Shown here piece by piece: positions 1 through 9,271 of a DNA stretch of 64,000 bases. Origin of the DNA: Rhynchonema sp. JSB1_4 (taxonomy: Eukaryota; Nematoda; Chromadorea; Monhysterida; Xyalidae). The position numbers and the translations under genes are program-made. Every line of letters starts with the position of its first letter. Position 1 is the first letter of the stretch. Under the pieces are notes generated by a model. That model ran no database searches, had not been told where the DNA came from, and worked only from the letters and a program-made list of their open reading frames with translations. The stretch spans positions 1-64,000 of the forward strand of contig JASAMV010001846.1 in assembly GCA_030248065.1 (NCBI GenBank). The letters are read 5' to 3'.

Positions 1-218
1 GTTCACTTAGCTTAATTACTCATTATTATTATTAAATTATGGTTCATGAGGTGGCATTGCATTGTTTACAGTCTCGGATTGATCGGGAAAGAATGATGTT
101 TGTAACTTCAGAGCGCAAAAAAATTGCTCACAATCACAGAAGAAAATAAATTTCTAATCGCAATTTATGGTGGTCATTCAGAAAAGGAGCTCTGGTTACA
201 AGAAATTCAATCACTGTT

Positions 219-406
219 TCATTCTTTACATTTTCCATAGCCCACGTACTTGACGCCGTCTGGGTTCCGCGATTTCATGTGACAGTATTCGCACCATCCG
301 AACACATTGTGAAGCGTCACGTGTGTCCATGCATCTATGGCCTTGCTGCGAAGGGACGCACACACCGGCCCCAGAAGAAAGGCACAGTCATAGCACTGGG
401 GCCGCA
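219..406 (-). CDS. Extra mature exon of the small six-cysteine secreted family
   Basis: This exon has the same layout as the mature exons at 496-686, 1551-1756 and 6554-6759: a CYDC pair, then PVC, a Trp, an N/V-x-T stretch, a CEYC pair and a final Cys before the stop. It follows a TTTCAG acceptor and enters in phase 1, like its paralogues. No signal-peptide exon lies between it and the gene at 496-848. It is therefore either an alternative second exon of that gene, or a third exon reached through a GTAAT donor near the end of exon 2, which would give a two-domain protein. A GTG codon at its upstream edge is not a real start. The family is not one I recognise. Confidence 0.55.
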
Positions 407-495
407 CTGAAATTCGGCACGGACATCTTTGATTGCAAAACTCCTATTACCTATTATCATAATTTCTGATGATTATTCAAAAGCCGGTTCGGAAT

Positions 496-848
496 TCAAG
501 CAATAGAATTACAGCATTCTCCACGATGCTCGTAGCGGATGCCATCTGGGTTCTTCTTTTTTATGGCACAGTATTCGCATCGATTGCCAAGCGTCACACG
601 TGTCCATGCCTTTGTGGTCTCGTTGACAACGGACGCGCACACGGGCCCAAGTTGGTGGCCGCAGTCGATGCACTCGTGGTCGTGACCTGAAATTCGAAAC
701 GGCGGTAGCATCTTTGATGCACCATATAATTATTGTCATTTGTTTTCCTTCCGCAACGATGAAAATAAAAAAATAAATCATGCCAACCTTTAGCGATGCC
801 GACAGCGACCAGCAGAATCACCAGGGCAATGGTCAGGGTGGTGGTCAT
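496..848 (-). CDS. Small secreted six-cysteine protein, copy 1 (two exons)
   Basis: Exon 1 (788-848) starts at an ATG and encodes a 20-residue hydrophobic signal peptide rich in Thr, Leu, Val and Ile. It ends AAAG|GT in phase 1. Exon 2 (496-686) follows a TTTCAG acceptor and encodes the mature part: a CIDC pair, PVC, a Trp-bearing middle with an N-x-T site, a CEYC pair and a terminal Cys-Cys. The joined product is about 83 residues. The same exon pattern recurs at 1551-1899 and 6554-7981, which supports the model. The gene is presumably extracellular; its function is unknown. Cysteine pairing could form a compact disulfide-stabilised domain, but I cannot name the family. Confidence 0.7.
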
Positions 849-1263
849 GGTGGACGGTGTTTGGTCGTTGAATGAAACTGATGCGCAAGATTTCTTGGAT
901 GATGCGGCAATTGGAGAATGAATGGAAACACGTTGATATGCATGGCTTCTCATCTAGGACACGTTGCGAGTGCTCCCCGTTTGCATAAATTGCGTGGCGT
1001 GTGGTGGACCAATTCAAGTCAAAAGTCAAATAAATACCAAGAAGTAAACCACAACTTGGCGCTTGATCACTGAAAAAATTCCGATCGCGAGAACTTGGGT
1101 CACCGTCTTCATTTGTCACATTCTTTGGGCACTACGACCTTGATGCTTTATGGATGCTCCTCTGTCATCCCGCAGTACAAACACCAACTTAAACCTGGAT
1201 CTTCTTGCCCGGTTGAGTGTTGAACCCATGAAGAGGACCCGGCAAACGCTGGTTAACCTGCCA

Positions 1264-1500
1264 GACCGGACGGGTGCACACAAACTTGACGTTGTGTATG
1301 CGCGCAACAGCTTGAACTGGAACAAAGTGTAAATAGGATTACACCATTTTGTTATACGCTGAGCTGTCAGGAGAAAAGTTTTACTCATCTGCAGATACCC
1401 GTGCATGATTGTTTATAATCACATCGAGTGACGTTTCAGAGCAAAAATATAATGTGTGTCAAATTTAGATAAACATCTCAACTGGTCACGATTATACGAT
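1264..1500. repeat. 3' flank duplicated with 5887-6040 and 6423-6500
   Basis: The 3' side of copy 2 of the Cys-rich gene recurs beside copy 3, including a shared segment ending in an ACAT.GAGTGA site. At the second locus this segment is split by a 382-base element (6041-6422), so the present copy shows the unoccupied site. Confidence 0.7.
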
Positions 1501-1550
1501 CATTCAAAAGTATCTTTGGATCACAATAATTTAGGTCACCGCTTTCATTC

Positions 1551-1899
1551 CTAGCATCCATTGGAGTGTGCCACCATGATGCTCCCTTCTGGTAGCTTCT
1601 CTTTCATTGAACAGTACTCACACACACCGTAGCCCGTCTTCTTGCCAACGGTCACGTTCTGCCATTGATTTGTGGTGGCGTCTCGAACGGATACGCACAG
1701 CAACGTGCGATAATACTTGCAGTCGAAGCACTCGGGATCGCTGTCCCTGTCCACGGCTGGAATACATGCTCTATTAATTTGCTTGAAAGAATTTTTAAGG
1801 TACTCAAAACGTTTTGGCATTGACAGCCGAATTAAAAAAATATTCATGCACACCTTGAGCGACGGCAGGAATGAGCAGCAAAAACATCAGGGTGATCAT
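1551..1899 (-). CDS. Small secreted six-cysteine protein, copy 2 (two exons)
   Basis: Exon 1 (1854-1899, 46 bases) encodes a short signal peptide ending PAVAQ and leaves in phase 1 at CAAG|GTGTG. Exon 2 (1551-1756) follows TTCCAG and encodes about 68 residues with an ECFDC pair, LLC, an N-V-T glycosylation site, GYGVCEYC and a last Cys just before TAG. Six cysteines match the paralogues. This locus and copy 3 (6554-7981) are close segmental duplicates in coding sequence, 3' flank and first exon. This copy is compact, with a 97-base intron, whereas copy 3 carries more than 1 kb of inserted transposons in the same intron. Function unknown. Confidence 0.75.
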
Positions 1900-2271
1900 G
1901 ATGGATTGTGGTTGGTCGATACTGGAATTGCTATTGACTATTCGGAAGATTTCTTGCTGAATGCTGCAATTAAAAATATGATTGAAAACAGGCTGTCATG
2001 GCACTCTTTGGCGTGTTGGAAAGCCATGTTATGATATCTCCCCGTTTTGAAAAATAAAGTTGGACTAAAAGTTAGAAAACTGCTTACATGATAAAACGTT
2101 GAACTGCCAACGTGGATGACACAACGCAAGAGGAGGGTAAACGAGAAAGGCTGCACCATCAAACAAATACGCACAGAGATTAATTATTTGTTATCACGTC
2201 ATATTATTTTTGCTTTTACCGGTCAGCTATTCAAACAATTCCACAAGCATCCAACTTCTTCGACAATCACG

Positions 2272-5200
2272 ATGTTGCTCTTATTTTCTCCACCACTCCT
2301 GCTGTTGCTGTTGCCCCGCCACGTTTATGGATCGATGATCGAAAGATGTCACTTCGACCAATACGTCAACAACAACAATGCAACCGCCTTTCCGAGTCCG
2401 CCATCATCAGCCAGAGCCATTTGGGCTTCTGACTTGCATCTTTGCCTCGTAACGACCACGGTATGGGATCCAGATAATGCACATGCCAATTGCTCTCGGT
2501 ATCCACCAACCGGATTTGAGAATGGAATGCTGGCAGACGTCAATTGGGACAACATCGCGAAGTTCACCCGCTACTTCAACACCTTCTTGGTTTGTTTTTC
2601 TGGTATAAAAATTGCGTTAATCGGATCCTGTAGCAACGTTCACGGGTATGGCATTTTTCGATGCACCCAGACACACTCCACATTGTGCACAGGTCACGCA
2701 TTGTATTACCATCCGGGTTGGGCAAAAACGTTTTTTTCCAAAAAATCGTTTTAAAAAAAACGTTTTAAAAAAACGTTTTTTTTAAAACGCCCAGATGACC
2801 AAAATATGCCACCAAAAAAATTGGAAAACGCTCATGTTGGGAAGAAAACGTGGTTAAATGAAGTAATTCTATGTGTTCAGAGGCAAAATAAACGGGTTTC
2901 AACCCTTTTCTAGCGAGTTGTAAAGATCCCATATCAGACCCGCATCATGGGACCAACTTTGACCGGAGTCATCATTGAAATCGTGTATCGACGTATCTCG
3001 ACAAAGTAAAAATTGGTCGAAATTTTTTTGAAAAAAATGGGACAAAAAATTGATTTTCCTTGAAAATCAGGGTACTTTCCCTGAAAAAATCAGGGAAAAT
3101 CAAAGAAATTCAGGATTTAAAAAAAACGAAAAACGACCCAGGCGTTTTTTAAGAAAAAAACGTCGTTTTTTTAAGAAAAAACGCCGTCGTTTTTTTTGCC
3201 CAACCCTGATTACCATAGCTGGCAATTGTACCGCACGCATTGGTTACCTATGTTCAGTGCTGTTAGCTGCATGAGTTTTGTGGGTACATACCTTACACAT
3301 ACAAACACAGTTATTGTACTAAGAACCAAAAGACATCTGCAAGAATTTTCGGAGGAACAAAAGGTGCAATCGTGGCTTGGTCTGTAATTATTTTGCTGCT
3401 AACTGGAACAAAACCATGCGAAGGTAATTGCCGTATATTTAATCGCGATCAGATCCTCATTTGTTTTCCAGGACACAAAGTGCGAGACCGAAGATGGAAC
3501 CTACAAGTACAACATAGCCAAAAATGGGAGCCTATGTCGATGGTTTACTTGCGAACGCACATCACCCAGTACCATTCGTTCGAACATTAACTGTACAGCC
3601 AAGCATTACTCGTTGTGCCAATTTACCCCCAAATGTTCGTATAATTCAGGCCCAAATTTGCGTTCTCGAAAGCGCCACCGCCTAACTTCTGTATTTAATC
3701 CATCTAGCGCTCTGTACATCTGTGCGTAACTTAAAGGCAAACCACACCAACATGAGCTCGATTTCGCAGCTGGCAGAATGCTGAAACATTCATCCGTGGC
3801 TGCTGATTTGGGAAAGTCACACGTTGAAGAATACAAAATGGAGCATGATGATTTTCTCTTTCTATTCGTTTTGAATACACGCCACCTTCGAAATCGGGCT
3901 CGTGTTGGCGTAGTCTGCCTTTACCTTTTATCACCAAAACATGTGTGTGACACAAGATGCTGCTGTTCGCGTATATAGCTACGCAAGAATTGAGGACAGC
4001 CACCTGGATTTCGTCACCATCGTGTTTGGGAGCGCAACCATCCTGATGGCGGTTGCGCTTTCTAGAATCTGAGCCAACGCATTCTATTCAAATGTACCGT
4101 GCATCCAGTCAGATCCAAAACTAACACTCAGATTGCGGTCCTCCTCCTACGGTGGATAAAGCACAAGGGCGGCCACATCAAGACAATTTCAACCAAAGCT
4201 CATCATTATCTTTCTACCAAGACGACCGGCACATCTATAAGTGCATGCCCGGGTTTGAATGGGCTGACAACAATGGGGACGTAACGGGAACCAGAACCGT
4301 GACATGCCATAACGGCGAGTGGAATAACCGGCCAACTAAGTGCCTGGCATGTTTGTGAATTTATGATTATAGCTATGCAGCTGCATGTAAAAACTGATTC
4401 ACTATAACTGTTAGATTCGATTCAAGTTTAGTGAACGCTGTTCAGGTGACTGGACCACATGGTCGTTGTGCTCCGTGACCTGTGGTGACGGCACAAGGAC
4501 TCGATCGCGTTCCAAGGTGACAAACGAGAAAGCATTTTGCCCCACTCTCACCGAAGCCAAAACATGCAACCCAGAACCGTGCCGTTAGTTCTCAACTTGA
4601 ACTTCAAGTTACAAACACATTGGTCAGAACTAAACTTTTAGCATCCACCAACACGCTGACGATTCTGATCCCGATCGTAGTCGTTGTTGTGTGCATTCTG
4701 CTTGTCATTCTCATTGGTGGCATCTACGGCGGATATCGATTCCGCAAACGACGACAAGAACTGGCGGCACAAGCACGAGTGGCGGAGGATCAGGAACGAC
4801 GAATTGCCATGAGGGCACAACTGGCGGTTCGTTAATCTGGTCATCAATAAACCCATCAATCAATCCATCTGAGAACTAATAAACGGGAAATTGATACTCG
4901 ATTGCTTTCCAGAAAGAAGCTATGCGTGACGTCAGAGGTGAACGTGCTGCTGATGCCGTGCTGCCCCAGGAAGGATACAAACGTCGCGCAAAAACAACGT
5001 TCAATCAAAGACTGAAGGCGGCCCTGAAGGTCGGGAGGTTCCTTGTTCCAGATTGTTCCATAAATCACAGCGAATTGGAAATGCAATTCAGATCCCAACC
5101 AAACACGCCCTCGCTCCAAACGATTCGGCCGAAGGTCCCAGTCCTCAAGAAGTAGAGCCTCAGAAAATTTCGTTCGCCAATGTTTGCGTGGCTTTTGTTT

Positions 5201-5546
5201 TATCCTGCAAGTCGCATACTTTTACGACTACGACTGCAACTACATATGTGTACGTACTTTGCAGACCGTGAGTGTCCACGAGATCTCCGGTCGCAGCGAG
5301 CGCCAGTTCCTCAGCGAATATGGGTACAACAAGAAAAAGGACCAACAGTTGAAGGCGAAAATCAAAAAATACAAGGCGATCCCAAAACCGAAAGAAAACA
5401 AACAGTTCTCCGCCGCTCCGAAGCGAATAAAACGGAACGTGAGAAGCAGTCGTCTTCATCTGATTCGAAAAGCGAATAAACAGATATGTATGTATGTCAT
5501 CGGTGATACAATTTTTCTTTGCAAAAATATTTCAAAATGTAATTAG
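2272..5546 (+). CDS. Receptor A: CTLD-like, CCP (sushi), TSP1, transmembrane protein
   Basis: Eight exons join in frame: 2272-2589, 3472-3634, 4132-4350, 4446-4583, 4642-4826, 4913-5029, 5092-5181 and 5265-5546, giving about 503 residues. I chose the ATG at 2272 because a Leu-rich signal peptide follows; an upstream in-frame ATG (2116) lacks one. Residues 21-160 are Cys-containing and end like a lectin domain (C...YSLCQF). A CCP with four Cys (CGPPP, YKC, VTC, TKC) covers about 161-233. TSP1 (W..W..CSVTCGDG.R.R) covers 234-280. A TM helix spans about 284-309, followed by RKRRQ. Extracellular exons from exon 2 on are phase 1; TM and tail junctions are phase 0. If the TM exon is not spliced out at GCG|GTTCGT, translation stops three codons later, so a short-tail form is possible. 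The last exon reads a different frame from its paralogue in receptor B. Confidence 0.8.
2713..3208. mobile_element. hAT-type MITE in intron 1 of receptor A
   Basis: Ends are CCGGGTTGGGC and GCCCAACCCTG. It is flanked by a perfect 8-base target duplication, ATTACCAT (2705-2712 and 3209-3216). It is 496 bases, with A/T-rich foldback ends and no coding capacity. The 8-base duplication and CAGGGTTG-like ends fit the hAT superfamily. Close relatives are at 54012-54491 and 14278-14578. Confidence 0.85.
3732..3923. mobile_element. Short foldback MITE in intron 2 of receptor A
   Basis: Inverted ends read TAAAGGCAAACCACACCAAC and, on the opposite strand, TAAAGGCAGACTACGCCAAC. A second copy lies at 28777-28972. 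No coding capacity is seen. Superfamily is not certain. Confidence 0.65.
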
Positions 5547-6040
5547 AATCGGCTCTATCCTCAGTTATGAGTTGTAATTTGCAGCAGGCACCGCGATTCC
5601 TTCACCAAACCGATTCTTTAACCGATAATGTGATTTCCCTGAGTTTTGACTTTACCGATTATGCCACCGACCTTAAGATGTCCACCTCGGCTCGGAAAGC
5701 TGTACAAAACGATAATTTCAATGCTATGGTGATTACGAGTCAAGCCACGAAACACTTGATTCAAATCACATACTCTTCATGCATGGATGTTATTGCGCAC
5801 TTGAGGTGATATTCTGCTTAACGATTCGATCCATCGTAATGAAATTGAGGTTCAAAAGAACATCGGTACTGAACTTTTCCCAAAATGCAGACCGGACGGG
5901 GTACACACAACTTGACGAAGTGTGCGCGCAATGGCTTGAACTGAACAAAGTAAATAGGATTAGACCATACGCTGAGCTGTCCGGGGAAAGTTTTACTCGT
6001 GTGCAGATACCCGTGCATGATTGTTCACAGTCACATAGAG

Positions 6041-6422
6041 CAGTGGTGTCGTTGAGAAATTTTCCTATACCCAGCCCAATTTTCGGGAAGTTTCCCACAC
6101 AAACCCCCAAAATCAAAAATTTCCCATACCAAGGGGTTTCTCCAAAAATTCAAAAAAATTCCATACCCGAGGGGGTTTCTGAAAAAATGACCCCAAAAAT
6201 TTCTAAAAGCACCAAAAAGTGGTCTAAAAGTGCTTAGAACAGAGTTTTCTTGCGGCAGCAAGCGCTTTTTGACATTTTTAGACGGAAATGGTCAATTTGG
6301 GGGTCAAAAGTTATTTCTAGGGGTGCTTGTTCTAAGAGTGAAAAATTTCCCATGCCCCATACCCCCGCCGATTTCCCATACCACATACCAGGGGCCCCCC
6401 AACCCCCCTAACGACACCACTG
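6041..6422. mobile_element. hAT-type MITE with a paralogous empty site
   Basis: Ends are CAGTGGTGTCG and CGACACCACTG with a perfect 8-base duplication ACATAGAG at 6033-6040 and 6423-6430. The duplicated flank near 1424 shows the uninterrupted site. The interior is rich in CCCATACC-type motifs. Confidence 0.85.
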
Positions 6423-6553
6423 ACATAGAGTGATGTTTTAGAGCAAATAATATAATGTGTGTCAAATTCAAATAAACATCTCAACCGGTCACGATTATAC
6501 GATCATTCAAAAATATCTTTGGATCACAATAATTTTGGCCACCGCTTTCATTC

Positions 6554-7981
6554 CTAGCATCCATTAGAGTGTGCCACCATGATGCTCCCTTCTGGTAGCT
6601 TCTCTTTCATTGAACAGTACTCACACACACCGTAGCCCGTCTTCTTGCCGACGGTCACGTTCAGCCATTGATTCGTGGTCGCGTCTCGAACGGATACGCA
6701 CAGCAACGTGCGATAATACTTGCAGTCGAAGCATTCGGGATCGCTGTCCCTCTCAACGGCTGGAATACACGATTTATTAGTTTGTTTTAAATAAATTTTT
6801 TAACGTACCTAAAAACGCTTTAGCATTGAAAACCAAAAAATGCTTCATGCACACCTTGGCACGTTGGGAAAAGCTAGTCCAGTTGCCTTGACAGAGAGAA
6901 AACGCGAATTTTCTATTTCGCGATAGAAGGCACGGGTTGGCTCCAGGTTTGGCCTACGCCTTAGAGTTAGTGATGGGCTCGCGCCTGAAAATTTCGCTCT
7001 TTTTTCGCTCTTCGCTCTTCGCGCCCGGAGCGAAGAGCGAGCGAAGGCAAATTTCAATTTCGCGCCTGGGCGCGAAGAGCGATTTCGCTCTTCGCTCTTA
7101 GAGCGAAGAGCGAGCGAAACTTTTTTACAAATTTCGCTCTTTGATACTGTGAATAGCAACAGGCCAGAATTTTGTGCTTTCATCAAAAAAGGAGTGCAGA
7201 ACAGTTATTGGTCTCACACTCAGTCGCACAATGGGCGAGTGACACTGCCGCCCAGCCCATGCATGAGTTCTCAGTTTCCAATATCGGTTCGGAATGGTAA
7301 ATAAAATACCTTTATGTTCTGTTTACTTCAATTTTGATCATTGAATTTTGAACCAGACATTGATATTGACGCACACTGATACACTTACAACTTACAAGCA
7401 CCTGATTATGTCCGTGCCACACTACAATACAACAAAACAAAATAGAACAGGGCAAAACTGATGAACAACAGAACAGAACACATGCATGTTCAATCATGAT
7501 TGTCAGAACACATGATTGTCGCCACGCCATATTGTCGTTCTGCTTCTCTGAACTGAAAGAATAATGATTCTTTCTCTGGATATAAACATTAACAACATTT
7601 CTGAATAATTTACAAAAGATTTTTTGTTCAAACGCATCAAAGCAAGAAAGCGCGAAAAAAAGAGCGAAACGCTCGGGCGCGAACGAAAGCGCGGCAAAGA
7701 GCGAAAGAGCGAAATCGCTCTTCGCGCTTAGAGCGAAGAGCGAGCGAAGGCAAATTTTAATTTCGCGCCTGGGCGCGAAGAGCGATTTCGCTCTTCGCTC
7801 TTAGAGCGAAGAGCGAGCGAAGGAAAAAAATTGGGAGCGAGCCCATCACTACTTAGAGTAAGTTCAAGCCTAAGCCTGAGATAAAAAAGGGAAGTCAATT
7901 TTGAAACTGGACTAGCTTTTCCCAAAATGCCACACCTTGAGCGACGGCAGGAACGAGCAGCAAAAGCATCAGGGTGGTCAT
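6554..7981 (-). CDS. Small secreted six-cysteine protein, copy 3 (two exons)
   Basis: Exon 1 (7936-7981) encodes a signal peptide ending PAVAQ; exon 2 (6554-6759) encodes the mature domain with ECFDC, LLC, N-V-T, GYGVCEYC and a final Cys before TAG. Both exons and the phase-1 junction match copy 2 (1551-1899) with few changes, and the reading frame is intact. The intron has grown to about 1.2 kb by insertion of one element (6858-7930) into which another (6968-7851) has jumped. The outer insertion duplicated the 8 bases that contain the 5' splice site, so two potential donors now exist. Expected product is a secreted protein of about 83 residues of unknown role. Confidence 0.7.
6858..7930. mobile_element. 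Outer MITE inserted at the splice donor of Cys-rich copy 3
   Basis: Imperfect inverted ends contain TTGGGAAAAGCTAGTCCAG on the left and its complement on the right. An 8-base duplication CACACCTT flanks it (6850-6857 and 7931-7938). The right duplication overlaps the end of exon 1 and its GT donor. The element is itself interrupted by 6968-7851. Confidence 0.7.
6968..7851. mobile_element. hAT-type element, TAGTGATGGGCTCG ends, GAGCGAA arrays
   Basis: Inverted ends TAGTGATGGGCTCGC and GCGAGCCCATCACTA are flanked by a perfect 8-base duplication CTTAGAGT (6960-6967 and 7852-7859). Subterminal regions hold dense repeats of GAGCGAA/TTCGCTC. A nearly full copy is at 31200-32070 and a fragment at 25876-25974. 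No transposase is present. Confidence 0.85.
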
Positions 7982-9271
7982 GATGGATTGTGATTGATGG
8001 TCGAAACTGGGATTGGCCTTGATTCGGAAAATTTATGTTCTGGATGCTGAATAAAAACACACTGGTATGTGGTTCCTATAGGTGTGTTGGTAAATCAACG
8101 TTACGATGACTCCCCATTATTTTCAAACATTGCGTGGCGTTCGGCGCAGAAATGCGCACTCATGAACAATTCCTTCAAAATTTTAACAGTGCAAGATCGT
8201 CAAACGGGCAGTGCTCGAGCTGGTGCTTATCGGGGTCGGTAGTTCTCCAAGAGGTTCTATTGGTTTTCTGGAACAGTCCAAAAACGTCAACCTTTCAACC
8301 AACGGTAAACTTACCGGAATCGTCTCAGGGACCAAAACATCGAACTTTTTGCACCGTTTTTCGGTTGTTTAACCACGTTTGAAGTTCGTGTTATATAATC
8401 AGGTTCAAATGTGGTCGCAGAAAATGTAAAAACGATGTTCTAATAGGTCCTTAGTAATAGCGCTAACACCCATCTAAACGCTTAATGATTCGAGAGTTGC
8501 AGGTGGAAACTGTTCCACACAAATGCTCTAGTTGAAGTTGGTCTTTTTGTTGGATTGTTCATCTTGAACCACTCTCCGCTCAGGTCCCAAAGGGTTTTTG
8601 TGGAAACTCCCTGGTTTGTAACTAATTCACAAGGCAAGTTTTCGCCTCAGGCACCAAGACACTGAGAGTCATCACAGGCCCCGCACGAGATAGGGTTTTT
8701 TGATGTTTCACTACAGATTTTTAGGCGGCGCAGACCAAAGCAAAAATTCTCCGCTCACCATTATCATTGTTCAGGCGTTATTGTAAATGTTTATTTGCTA
8801 AACTACATTCGAGACGAAAACCTGTGACCACGATGCAAATAATTCGTGTATGCGTATCACGTGAGCGTTGCAGCGATTCGGTTTGACGACACAACAACAA
8901 TGTCGAAACAGTGGAATCAAACGTGAGTTTGCTAATTGGATCGATGGCTGTTCCAGGTCGGGGCACATTTTGTGGTTGAAGACGTTAGCTTTGTTAATTC
9001 TCACAATCCAAATGGGGATATCCCAATAGGTTCTGTAGGTTTATAGCCAAAGTGCGACTGATTTCAACGTTTATACAGCCACATTATCGGTTCACGTTTC
9101 TTCCCTCTGACTGACATCTGATGCATCGCATCAACAAAACACCTTCTCCCCGTCCACACAACAACAAAAGCACGCCTTCAATTCTGCGTTTTTAGTTGCA
9201 AGGCAACACTTCTTTACTGAAACGATTGAACCTTGCCTCCTTTCCAACTTTGAATTTGGTGCTAAATCACC
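7982..9271. other. Intergenic stretch upstream of receptor B
   Basis: No gene, element ends or convincing promoter boxes seen. Short open frames here lack coding features. Confidence 0.5.

Noticed and set aside
2116..2271. Upstream in-frame ATG extending receptor A by 52 residues
   Set aside because: It would bury the signal peptide behind a charged segment; the ATG at 2272 is followed directly by the hydrophobic core.
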